Of a DNA stretch of 64,000 bases, positions 48,539 to 56,794 are shown one piece after another (the stretch's first letter is position 1; each line of letters starts with the position of its first letter). The stretch is from an uncultured Acidobacteriota bacterium (GTDB taxonomy: Bacteria; Acidobacteriota; Terriglobia; Bryobacterales; Bryobacteraceae), in contig CADEFT010000001.1 of assembly GCA_902826685.1 (NCBI GenBank), positions 163,777 to 227,776 of the forward strand. The letters run 5' to 3'. The translations under genes were made by a program, and so were the position numbers. Under the pieces are notes generated by a model. That model did no database searches. It saw nothing but the letters and a program-made list of their open reading frames with translations, and was not told the DNA's origin.

Positions 48539-48804
48539 TGGATCTCCGTGTCCTGAGTGGGGATGTGTTGGTCGCCCTACAGATGAAAGGGAGGCGACTG
48601 CCAAAAGTTCACGAAGTTTTTTGGCCAGCCTTCTGTTCTCATCGTCGCGACGGCTTTCGCAGGTCTGAGACGGTTCCTCGCCTAGGCGCCCGCCAAACCA
48701 TTGATCCTGCTTGGGCCCCCTTTGGCACGCCAGATGCATCCGAATACGGCAGACGACCTTCTCTTAGAAGCGACTGGACGCTTGATCGGCATCCAGCCCC
48801 TTCG
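48539..48804. other. Intergenic leader with no protein gene
   Basis: No convincing coding region is seen between the tectonin-type start (minus strand) and the plus-strand terminator at 48805. The stretch contains a run of short hairpins, for example CTGCCAAAA pairing with TTTTGGCCAG around 48597-48628. Because a terminator follows on the plus strand, part of this stretch may be transcribed rightward as a leader or small RNA. Confidence 0.35.
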
Positions 48805-48845
48805 GCGGGCAACCTGAAACTGGCGTGCAGGCTGCCCGCTTTTTT
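48805..48845 (+). terminator. Intrinsic terminator on the plus strand
   Basis: GCGGGCA (48805-48811) pairs with TGCCCGC (48833-48839), with a further inner CCTG/CAGG pairing, followed directly by six T. It has the classic form of a rho-independent terminator. No plus-strand gene ends upstream within 1.7 kb, so it ends either an unannotated short RNA or a leader of the outer-membrane protein gene at 48951. Confidence 0.75.
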
Positions 48846-48950
48846 CATTTCCTCAACAGCTGTGGCGTGTTGGGCACGGGATCCGGGCCGGCCGCCCCTT
48901 TGCTTTCAACACGTGCTCGCGTGGAGTCTGGCGTGCCTCGGCCGCGGGGT

Positions 48951-49601
48951 ATGCGTTTTCTCTTGCTGTTAGCCACCGCCGCCGATCTGGCCGCCCAGTC
49001 CGAGCCGGTTCTCTCCATCCGGCCTGGTTTCAAGATCGGCGCGCCTATCAATAATCCGCCCAGTCGGAATCAGATCTATTCGTCCTACGAACAGGGCCGC
49101 TGGACCGGCGGCCCCACCATCGAAGCCCGGTTCCCTCATGGGTTCGCGGTCGCCTTCGAAGCTCTGTTTCGCAACTACCAAGAGCGCGGCGGCTTCCCTT
49201 TCCAACTCGGCTCGAATGTGAATCCGTATTTGTTTCAAACATTTAAGAAGGCAAATGTTTGGGACTTCCCGCTTCAGTTGAAGTATCGTTTTCGCCTGGG
49301 ACCGGTGCGTCCCTTCGTCAGCGGCGGCTATCAGTGGGGCCGTGAATCGAGTGAGTCTTCGAGCCTGTATTCCTGCAGCGGACCGCAAGGCTCCTGCCGC
49401 CCGCCGGAGTATCCCACCGAGATACGGGGAAGCTTTACGCGCCAGACCTCCTCGCGCAACGGCCTGGTTGCGGGCGCCGGCATCGAGTTCCGTACTCGAT
49501 ATGTGACCATCGCGCCCGAGGTTCGTTTCACCCGCCCGAGACCCGATGGCAGCCGGGAGAATCGCGTCACCGGCCTGGTCGGATTCACGTTCGGGAAGTA
49601 G
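48951..49601 (+). CDS. Outer-membrane beta-barrel protein
   Basis: A protein of 216 residues from the ATG at 48951, which begins a signal peptide (M-R-F-L-L-L-L-A-T-A, cut near L-A-A-Q). The remainder alternates hydrophobic and polar residues in short strands (F-K-I-G-A-P-I, F-A-V-A-F-E-A-L-F-R-N-Y, P-L-Q-L-K-Y-R-F-R-L) and ends V-G-F-T-F-G-K, as in small OmpA/OprF-like barrels of eight to ten strands. Its function is not evident. A longer frame from 48825 lacks a signal at its start. It is followed 9 bases later by the oxidoreductase gene. Confidence 0.72.
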   Translation: MRFLLLLATAADLAAQSEPVLSIRPGFKIGAPINNPPSRNQIYSSYEQGRWTGGPTIEARFPHGFAVAFEALFRNYQERGGFPFQLGSNVNPYLFQTFKKANVWDFPLQLKYRFRLGPVRPFVSGGYQWGRESSESSSLYSCSGPQGSCRPPEYPTEIRGSFTRQTSSRNGLVAGAGIEFRTRYVTIAPEVRFTRPRPDGSRENRVTGLVGFTFGK

Positions 49602-49610
49602 CATGTAAGG

Positions 49611-50633
49611 ATGTTGTCGATCGCCGTCATCGGCGCTGGAGTCATCGGCCGCGAACATGCCCGCCGCCTGCGGGATCATCCGCGATGCCGCCTCGCCGCG
49701 GTGGTGGATCTGTCGCCGGTGGATCTGGGCGCACCGTTTCACCCGGACATCGAGGCGCTGCTCGCATCGATGCCGATAGACGGCGCCATCGTCGCCACAC
49801 CGAATGAATTTCATGTTCCGAATGCGCTGGCGCTGCTGGCGGCCGGCGTGCCGGTGCTGGTCGAAAAGCCCGTCGCGCATACCGTCGAAGAGGGCCGCCA
49901 ACTGGTGGCCGCCGCCGCGACTGTGGGCGTCCCGGTGCTGGTGGGCCATCATCGGCGCCACAGTGCGGCGATGCAGGCCGCCCGTAGGTGCGTGGAACAG
50001 GGACGGCTCGGCCGCCTGGTGACCATCGGCGCCACCACGCTGTTCCACAAGCCTTCGCCGTACTTCGAAGCCGCGTGGCGCCGCGGTCCCGCCGGCGGGC
50101 CCGTGCTCATCAACCTCATCCACGACATCGATACCATGCGCTTCCTGGCCGGCGAGATCTCCGCCTTGCAGGCGGTGGCGTCCAATCGTGTGCGCGGGTT
50201 CGGCGTCGAAGATACCGCCGCCGCCCTGATGGAATTCGCCAGTGGAGCCATCGGCACGCTGCTGATTTCAGACACCGTCGTCGCCCCGCGCAGTTGGGAG
50301 CAAACCAGCGGCGAGAATCCCGCTTTCGCGCGCGACCCCTCGCAGGATTGTCTCTTCCTCACCGGCACGCTCGGCTCGCTCAGCGTGCCGTCGCTCAACC
50401 TCTGGCGGCAGGAAGGACCTGGATCGTGGACCGAGCCGTTTTCCACGTCGAAACTTGACTGCGCCGCCGCCGACCCGCTGATGCGGCAGTTGGATCATTT
50501 CTGCGACGTCGTCGAACGGCGGGTAGAACCGCTCGTCAGCGCGGCCGATGCGCTGCGCACACTCGAAGCCACGCTGGCGGTGAAAGAGGCAGCCCGTTGC
50601 GGCGGCCGCGTCAGCCTCTCACCAGCCCGCTGA
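49611..50633 (+). CDS. Gfo/Idh/MocA family oxidoreductase
   Basis: An enzyme of 340 residues. The N-terminal Rossmann fold has I-G-A-G-V-I-G (7-13) and the family motif V-E-K-P (84-87). The C-terminal half carries the substrate-domain H-D-I-D-T-M-R-F motif, with an Asp/His pair typical of inositol, glucose-fructose or amino-sugar dehydrogenases. It uses NAD(P) to oxidise or reduce a sugar-like substrate in the cytosol; the substrate is unknown. Its 3' end overlaps that of kdsA, which is on the other strand, by 23 bases. Confidence 0.9.
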   Translation: MLSIAVIGAGVIGREHARRLRDHPRCRLAAVVDLSPVDLGAPFHPDIEALLASMPIDGAIVATPNEFHVPNALALLAAGVPVLVEKPVAHTVEEGRQLVAAAATVGVPVLVGHHRRHSAAMQAARRCVEQGRLGRLVTIGATTLFHKPSPYFEAAWRRGPAGGPVLINLIHDIDTMRFLAGEISALQAVASNRVRGFGVEDTAAALMEFASGAIGTLLISDTVVAPRSWEQTSGENPAFARDPSQDCLFLTGTLGSLSVPSLNLWRQEGPGSWTEPFSTSKLDCAAADPLMRQLDHFCDVVERRVEPLVSAADALRTLEATLAVKEAARCGGRVSLSPAR

Positions 50634-51411
50634 TCGCGCGAAGCCGCCCGAGCATCGGCGCCAGCAGATCGAGCCGCAGCGCGTTCGCTCCATCGGAAAG
50701 CGCGCGCTCCGGAGCTTCATGCACTTCGACGAACACTCCGTCCACGCCCACCGCCGCCGCCGCGCGGGCCAACGGCTCGATGAACCGCGGCTCACCGCCG
50801 GAAACCGTGCCGCCCGCGCCCGGCATCTGCACGCTGTGGGTGGCGTCGAAGACCACCGGATATCCGAACTCGCGCATCACCGCGAGGCCGCGCATATCCA
50901 CCACCAGGTTGTTGTAGCCGAACGAAGTGCCGCGCTCGGTCAGCACGATGCGGTGATTGCCGGTGGACGCCACTTTCTCCGCCGCATGCCCGATGTCGTA
51001 AGGCGAGACGAACTGGCCTTTCTTGATATTCACCACGCGGCCCGTGCGTCCCGCGGCCAGCAGCAGATCCGTCTGCCGGCACAGGAACGCCGGAATCTGC
51101 AGAATGTCCACCGCTTCCGCCGCCCGCTCGGCCTGCCACGGCTCGTGGATATCGGTCAGCACGGTGTGCCCCAGAGCGCGGATGCCTTTGAGAATCCGCA
51201 ATCCTTCTTCGATCCCCGGGCCGCGAAACGAACCCACGCTCGACCGGTTGGCTTTGTCGAAACTCGCCTTGAAGACGAAGGGACCGTCCACCGCCTTGGC
51301 AATCTCACTGGCGAGGAAGAACGCGTGGGCTTCGCTCTCAATCACGCAAGGCCCGGCGATAAGCCCCAGCGGCGCTTCAGCGCCCAGCCTCAAGGACTCT
51401 GAGATCTGCAT
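50611..51411 (-). CDS. kdsA: 3-deoxy-8-phosphooctulonate synthase
   Basis: An enzyme of 266 residues that condenses arabinose 5-phosphate with phosphoenolpyruvate to Kdo 8-phosphate for lipopolysaccharide. Family motifs seen are L-I-A-G-P-C-V-I-E-S-E, F-K-A-S-F-D-K-A-N-R-S-S, T-D-I-H-E-P, K-K-G-Q-F and D-A-T-H-S-V-Q. The Cys in A-G-P-C-V sits where metal-dependent KdsA enzymes have their metal ligand. The ATG at 51411 lies inside the end of pyrG (35-base overlap), so translation is probably coupled. It is the last gene of kdsB-pyrG-kdsA. Confidence 0.95.
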   Translation of the reverse strand: MQISESLRLGAEAPLGLIAGPCVIESEAHAFFLASEIAKAVDGPFVFKASFDKANRSSVGSFRGPGIEEGLRILKGIRALGHTVLTDIHEPWQAERAAEAVDILQIPAFLCRQTDLLLAAGRTGRVVNIKKGQFVSPYDIGHAAEKVASTGNHRIVLTERGTSFGYNNLVVDMRGLAVMREFGYPVVFDATHSVQMPGAGGTVSGGEPRFIEPLARAAAAVGVDGVFVEVHEAPERALSDGANALRLDLLAPMLGRLRAISGLVRG

Positions 51412-53029
51412 CGGCCGGTTCCTTTCCGAGCGCCTTCTGCTTATTGCGGTACGCCGCGCCAACAAAGGAACGGAACAGCGGGTGCGGTTCGAGCGGCTTC
51501 GATTTGAACTCGGGATGGAACTGGCAGCCGAGGTACCACGGATGATCTTCGAGTTCGCAGATCTCGACATAAAGGCCGTCCGGCGTCTGCCCGGTCAGCC
51601 GCAGCCCGTGCGATCGCAGCACGTTCTCATACTCACGGTTGAACTCGAACCGGTGGCGGTGGCGCTCACTGATCTCCGGCGCTGAGTAGGCTTCCATCGC
51701 ATAGCTGCCTTCCGACAGCTTGCAGGGATACGCACCCAGCCGCATCGTGCCGCCGAGCTCATCCACGCCCTTCAACTCACGCAGCTTGTAAATGACGCGA
51801 TGCGGCGTCGCCGGATCGAATTCGGTGGAATTGGCGGCGGGCAATCCGCAAACGTTGCGCGCGAACTCGATCACCATGGTCTGCATGCCGAGACAGATGC
51901 CAAAATACGGCACCTTGAACTCGCGCGCATAGCGAATGGCGTTCAGCATCCCTTCGATGCCGCGGCTGCCGAAACCGCCCGGCACCAGGATGCCATCGAA
52001 GTTCTTGAGCCGGCGGATGCAATCGGGCCATTGCAGCTCCTCGGCTTCGATCCATTCGATGTTGGCCTTGATGTTGTGCGCCAGCGCGCCGTGCAGCAGC
52101 GCTTCCTTCAGGCTCTTGTAGGCATCCTCATAGGCGACATACTTGCCAACCAGCCCGATGGTGACTTCATCCATCGGATTGCGCATGCGCGTCAGCATGT
52201 TGCTCCATTTGCGCAAATCGCGCTGGCCCGAAAGAAGGTTCAGCATCTTGAGAACGATGTCGTCCACGCGCTGATCGGCGAACATCAGCGGCACTTCATA
52301 GACGCTTGAAACGTCGTGCGCCGAGATGACGGCCTCGGTCTCGACATCGCAGAACATGGCGATCTTTTCCTTCACGTCCTGGCCGAAGGGACGCTCGCTC
52401 CGGCAGATCAGCATATCGGGCTGAATGCCGAGGGCGCGCAGCTCCTTCACGCTGTGCTGCGTCGGTTTCGTTTTCAGCTCGCCCGCGGCGGCGATGTAAG
52501 GTACCAGCGTCACGTGCAGGTTGATGGCGTTGTCGCGGCCCACCTCGTGGCGCATCTGGCGGATGCCTTCGAGAAACGGCAGCGACTCGATGTCGCCCAC
52601 CGTGCCGCCCACTTCCACGATGATGACGTCGACGCCCGCGGCCACGCGCCGCATCGCCGCCTTGATTTCATTGGTGACGTGCGGAATCACCTGTACGGTC
52701 TTGCCCAGGTAATCGCCGCGCCGCTCGCGCGAGATGATCTGTTCGTAAAGGCGGCCGCTGGTGAGGTTGTTCGATTGGGTCAGATGGGCGTGCGTGAAGC
52801 GTTCATAGTGGCCCAGGTCGAGATCGGTCTCGGCGCCATCGTCGGTGACGAACACTTCGCCGTGCTGGAACGGGCTCATCGTGCCGGGATCGACATTGAG
52901 ATAGGGATCGAACTTCTGCAGCGTCACACGCAGACCGCGGCTTTCCAGCAGGCAGCCGATGGAGCCGGCCGCGATGCCTTTACCAAGCGAACTCACCACG
53001 CCGCCCGTCACGAAAATGTATTTCGTCAT
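51377..53029 (-). CDS. pyrG: CTP synthase
   Basis: An enzyme of 550 residues, the full usual length. The N-terminal synthetase domain begins K-Y-I-F-V-T-G-G-V-V-S-S-L-G-K-G, with later S-P-F-Q-H-G-E-V-F-V-T-D-D-G-A-E-T-D-L-D. The C-terminal glutamine amidotransferase has G-G-F-G-S-R-G and the catalytic cysteine in G-I-C-L-G-M-Q. It makes CTP from UTP and glutamine. Its position between kdsB and kdsA fits supply of CTP for CMP-Kdo formation, and is a common arrangement. Confidence 0.97.
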   Translation of the reverse strand: MTKYIFVTGGVVSSLGKGIAAGSIGCLLESRGLRVTLQKFDPYLNVDPGTMSPFQHGEVFVTDDGAETDLDLGHYERFTHAHLTQSNNLTSGRLYEQIISRERRGDYLGKTVQVIPHVTNEIKAAMRRVAAGVDVIIVEVGGTVGDIESLPFLEGIRQMRHEVGRDNAINLHVTLVPYIAAAGELKTKPTQHSVKELRALGIQPDMLICRSERPFGQDVKEKIAMFCDVETEAVISAHDVSSVYEVPLMFADQRVDDIVLKMLNLLSGQRDLRKWSNMLTRMRNPMDEVTIGLVGKYVAYEDAYKSLKEALLHGALAHNIKANIEWIEAEELQWPDCIRRLKNFDGILVPGGFGSRGIEGMLNAIRYAREFKVPYFGICLGMQTMVIEFARNVCGLPAANSTEFDPATPHRVIYKLRELKGVDELGGTMRLGAYPCKLSEGSYAMEAYSAPEISERHRHRFEFNREYENVLRSHGLRLTGQTPDGLYVEICELEDHPWYLGCQFHPEFKSKPLEPHPLFRSFVGAAYRNKQKALGKEPADADLRVLEAGR

Positions 53030-53047
53030 CCCCTTGTTGCTCCCTCC

Positions 53048-53782
53048 TCAATTCGACAACGTGAACATCCTGGATACGCGCTCCAGGTCTTCGGGTGTAT
53101 CCACGCCCAGCGATTCGTAATCGGTCTCCATCACGCGGATGCGGTATCCGTTCTCAAGCGCCCTCAGTTGCTCCAGGCGCTCGGCGGTTTCGAGCGGCCC
53201 CACCGGCAGCGCCGAATACGCAAGCAGAAACTCGCGCCGGTAGACGTAGAGGCCGATGTGTTTGTACCAGGTGTTGGGTTCGTTCCCACGCGTATAGGGA
53301 ATCGCGTGGCGCGAAAAATAGATCGCGTCGCCGGCGAGACTGGTGACCACTTTCACCACGTTCGGATTCGATATCTCGTCGGGATCTTCAATTCTCTTCT
53401 TCAGCGTCGCCATCGGCGCGTCGATATCGTCGAGCAGCGCGAGCGTGGCGGCGTCGATCGCCGCCGGGTCGATCAGCGGCTCATCGCCTTGAATGTTCAC
53501 CACCACCGAAGCGAAGTCGGCGCTGGCGGCTTCGGCCACACGGTCGGTGCCCGAAAGATGATCGGGCCGCGTCATGATCGCGCGAGCCTTGAACCGCCTC
53601 GCGGCGGAGTAGATGCGGTCGTCGTCGGTGGCGATCAGGACATCGGTGAGATACCGTGCCTGCGAGGCGCGTTCCCACACATGTTGGAGGATGGGTTTGC
53701 CGGAGAGTTCAGCCAATGCCTTGCCGGGGAACCGGGAGGAGGCGAACCTGGCTGGAATTACACCCAGGATTCTCTGCGGCAC
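53048..53782 (-). CDS. kdsB: 3-deoxy-manno-octulosonate cytidylyltransferase
   Basis: An enzyme of 244 residues that activates Kdo with CTP to CMP-Kdo. Visible motifs are V-I-P-A-R-F-A-S-S-R-F-P-G-K-A-L at the N-terminus, A-T-D-D-D-R-I, T-R-P-D-H-L-S-G-T-D-R-V and N-I-Q-G-D-E-P-L-I. It lies 18 bases before pyrG and heads the operon. Its promoter probably lies in the short gap after the TonB-receptor gene on the same strand. Confidence 0.96.
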   Translation of the reverse strand: MPQRILGVIPARFASSRFPGKALAELSGKPILQHVWERASQARYLTDVLIATDDDRIYSAARRFKARAIMTRPDHLSGTDRVAEAASADFASVVVNIQGDEPLIDPAAIDAATLALLDDIDAPMATLKKRIEDPDEISNPNVVKVVTSLAGDAIYFSRHAIPYTRGNEPNTWYKHIGLYVYRREFLLAYSALPVGPLETAERLEQLRALENGYRIRVMETDYESLGVDTPEDLERVSRMFTLSN

Positions 53783-53806
53783 GCACTAGGATAACATGCC
53801 AACGGC

Positions 53807-56755
53807 CTAGAAAATGATCTTGGCCGAAAGCTGTAAAATCCTCGGATCGAGCGTGCTGGAAGGACGCTGGAAGGCGGCGTTCGGCGTGAAGGTGAAGGTA
53901 GCGGGCGCGATGTTCCACACCACCGGGTTCACACCGCCGATGTTGGTTTTGTTGGCGATATTGAACGCTTCCCCCATCAGGCGCAGCTTCAGCCTCTCGC
54001 GCAGCGGGAAATCGCGGCTCAGGCGCATGTCGACGGTCGACCACGAGGGCAGCCGCCGCGTGTTGCGTCCCACAAACGGAGGCCGGTCGTTGCCCAGGTT
54101 GCCGTCGTTGGTCAGATCGATGTTGACCCGCTCGCTGTATGGGAAGCCGCTTTGCGCCTGCACGATGGAAGAGATCTGCCATCCATTGATGAGCGCCTTG
54201 GCCGCGCGGTTGTTCAGATTCCGCGCCAGGTTCACGTCCCATGATCCCGACAGCACGAAGCGATGCGTGATGTCGGCGTTCCCCAACGCCTTATCGAGGT
54301 TCGGATTCAGCGTGTCCTGCGCGATCTTGAGTTCATCGCCGCCGCTGCCGGGCAGCACCGCCGTTCCATCGGGCGCGGTGTCGATCACGCGCGAGAACGT
54401 GTACGAAGTCTGCACCTGAAAGTCGGACCCGAAGCGCTTGGTGAGTTGCAGAAATCCACCGTGGTAGTAACTGTCGGCGCCGCTCTCGGCGAGGCTGATG
54501 CGTCCGAAGGCCGGGTTGGGCCGCGCCAAAGGCCGCCGCTGGAACGCGATGGCTCCACCGGTGGAAACCGTGCCCGTCAGAATCTGGTAAGGGAACAGAT
54601 TGATGTCGCGCGTACGCGTCAGATGCAGGCCGCGCACACCCAGATAGCCGAGTGTCAGCGAGTAGCTGGAAGCGAGCTTGGTCTCGAGGTTGAGGCTCCA
54701 CTGGTTCGTTTGCGGATTCATCAGGCCGGGCTCGGCGGCGAAGATGTTGGGCGTGCGCCCCACGTTCGGAGGCGTGGCGAGAATGTTCGGATACTCCACC
54801 GGAATGGCGGGCGAAACGAACGTGTAGTTCTGCACCTGTATGCCGTTTTGCGAATGCACGGTACCGGTGAGAATCGCCGGAATGCGCGCGTAGAAACTGC
54901 CGAAGCCGCCGCGCACCACCACACGATCGCTCTGCGTGAGCCGGTAGGCGAAACCCAACCGGACGCCGATGTTGTTGTTGTCCACCGGAATGGTGCTGGT
55001 CTCAAGCCCGGCCGCTTTCAACGGCGGATCCGGATTCAGCACCGAGTTCGATTCCGTCTTGAAGAAATCCTGCCGCAGGCCGAGGTTCAGAGTCAGCCGG
55101 TCCGTCACGCGCCAATTGTCCTGAAGGAAAAACGCAAGCTCGCGCAGATTCGGCGTGGTGAGCGCGCCGTTGGTCCCTGCGCCGGCCAGCGCCTGCGCGA
55201 ATTGCGCGGGCCGCCTGGCCTGAAAATCGGCCAGGCTGTTGAACGTGTAAACACCCGAGAATTGGCCAGGAAAGAAATTCGCGATGCGGTCGATCACCAG
55301 GTCGCCGCCGAACTTCAACGCGTGGCGGCCCACGTTGCGCGAAAGCGTGCCGATGACCTGGTTGCGCCTGGTGTTGGTGTAGCGCGGGCTGAAATTGTTG
55401 CGCCCGAACGTGATCACGTTGACGCCGTTTTGCCGCACGGTCACTTCCGGATCGGTGGAATTGGCTTCGCCCGGTTCCCGGTCGCTCATGTAGGTGTACC
55501 GCAGATCGAGCACGGTCGCTCCGCCGAACAGCTTCGTATAGGCGGCGGTGATGGAGTCGGTGTTCACCTTGCTGTCGCCGGTCGCCTCCGGTGCGCGCTG
55601 GTTGCCCGAATTTTCGAAATTCCGGCCCGTGAAGCGGTTCAGGTTGTAACGGAAATTGAACGTCTGTGACGCGGAGGCGAGCCAGTCCACCTTGCCGAGC
55701 ACGACGTCGTTGTTCAAGCCGCGCGTATAGTTGGCGAAATACCTGGACAGCGAATTGAGAGCCGCCAGCCCCGCCGCGTCGCTTGCCGCCGGCGCCGAAC
55801 CGACACCTGGAAACACCGGGATCGGCTCGCTGAAGCGCTGCCCGTCGTAGTTGGCGAAGTAGAACAGCTTGTTCTTCACCACCGGGCCGCCGAGGTTACC
55901 GCCGAACTGATGAATCTTGTACGGCAGCCGCGCGCGGTTGAGCGATTTGAAGAACGAGTTGTTGGCGTTGAACGCCTCATTGCGCCCGAAATAAAACAGC
56001 GTTCCATGCAGGTCGTTAGTGCCCGACTTGGTGATGACGTTGATCACGCCGCCGCCGGCCCGGCCCATCTCGGCCGAATAACCGGAGGTTGAGACCTGAA
56101 ACTCCTGAACCGCGTCCTGGCTGATGGAATACGGATTGCGTACGCCCTGGCGCCCGGAAGACTGGCCGAAGAACAGGTTGTTCGAATCGGCCCCGTCGAT
56201 CAGCAGGCTGTTCATGGTGCCGCGCTGGCCGCCGAAGGCCAGGTCGCCGCCGCGCGGGTCGCGCACCACGGCGGGCGAAAGCACCGTGAAGTCGAGAAAA
56301 TTGCGCCCGTTGATCGGCAGATCGCGAATCAGCTTCTCGCTGATGGTGGTGGCCGTCTGCGTCCGCGTGGTTTCCACCACCGGCACATCGGCGCTCACGG
56401 TTACGCTTTCGGTCGCCGCGCCGAGTTGCAGCGCGAGGTCCACGGTGGCCACCGCGCCCACATTCAATGGAATCCCCTGGCGCTCGGTCCGCTTGAACCC
56501 TTGCGCCTCGATGGTGAGTGTGTAAACGCCCACCGGAAGGCGCACGAAGTTGTACAAACCTTCGGCCGTCGTTTCGATCTCCCGCAACAGGCCTGTGGCC
56601 TGATTTCGCACCGAAGCTTTGGCACCGGCGATGGCGGCACCACTGGGATCGGAGATCGTGCCGTTCAAAGTGCTGGTTCCCGTTTCCGATTGTCCGTGCA
56701 GCAGGCTAAGGCTGGCGGTGAGATGAACTAGAAGCAAAAAAGGGCGAGTACCCAT
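53807..56755 (-). CDS. TonB-dependent receptor with carboxypeptidase-regulatory domain (Oar-like)
   Basis: An outer-membrane protein of 982 residues. A signal peptide (about 1-20) is followed by a carboxypeptidase-regulatory-like beta sandwich at about 25-105 (G-T-I-S-D-P-S-G-A-A-I-A-G-A, G-L-Y-N-F-V-R-L-P-V-G-V-Y). A plug region follows (I-R-D-L-P-I-N-G-R-N-F-L, G-V-I-N-V-I-T-K-S-G-T-N), then a large beta-barrel ending in a C-terminal phenylalanine (K-I-I-F). Proteins of this type are greatly expanded in Solibacter-type Acidobacteria and probably import oligosaccharides or peptides. The start at 56755 is preferred to one six codons upstream. Confidence 0.92.
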   Translation of the reverse strand: MGTRPFLLLVHLTASLSLLHGQSETGTSTLNGTISDPSGAAIAGAKASVRNQATGLLREIETTAEGLYNFVRLPVGVYTLTIEAQGFKRTERQGIPLNVGAVATVDLALQLGAATESVTVSADVPVVETTRTQTATTISEKLIRDLPINGRNFLDFTVLSPAVVRDPRGGDLAFGGQRGTMNSLLIDGADSNNLFFGQSSGRQGVRNPYSISQDAVQEFQVSTSGYSAEMGRAGGGVINVITKSGTNDLHGTLFYFGRNEAFNANNSFFKSLNRARLPYKIHQFGGNLGGPVVKNKLFYFANYDGQRFSEPIPVFPGVGSAPAASDAAGLAALNSLSRYFANYTRGLNNDVVLGKVDWLASASQTFNFRYNLNRFTGRNFENSGNQRAPEATGDSKVNTDSITAAYTKLFGGATVLDLRYTYMSDREPGEANSTDPEVTVRQNGVNVITFGRNNFSPRYTNTRRNQVIGTLSRNVGRHALKFGGDLVIDRIANFFPGQFSGVYTFNSLADFQARRPAQFAQALAGAGTNGALTTPNLRELAFFLQDNWRVTDRLTLNLGLRQDFFKTESNSVLNPDPPLKAAGLETSTIPVDNNNIGVRLGFAYRLTQSDRVVVRGGFGSFYARIPAILTGTVHSQNGIQVQNYTFVSPAIPVEYPNILATPPNVGRTPNIFAAEPGLMNPQTNQWSLNLETKLASSYSLTLGYLGVRGLHLTRTRDINLFPYQILTGTVSTGGAIAFQRRPLARPNPAFGRISLAESGADSYYHGGFLQLTKRFGSDFQVQTSYTFSRVIDTAPDGTAVLPGSGGDELKIAQDTLNPNLDKALGNADITHRFVLSGSWDVNLARNLNNRAAKALINGWQISSIVQAQSGFPYSERVNIDLTNDGNLGNDRPPFVGRNTRRLPSWSTVDMRLSRDFPLRERLKLRLMGEAFNIANKTNIGGVNPVVWNIAPATFTFTPNAAFQRPSSTLDPRILQLSAKIIF

Positions 56756-56794
56756 AGCGGAAATGAACCCCAAGCATAGCAGGCGCCCGAAGCG

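Noticed and set aside
52316..53794. Open frame of 492 codons opposite pyrG and kdsB
   Set aside because: It runs across two certain genes and the gap between them, with composition typical of an antisense shadow.
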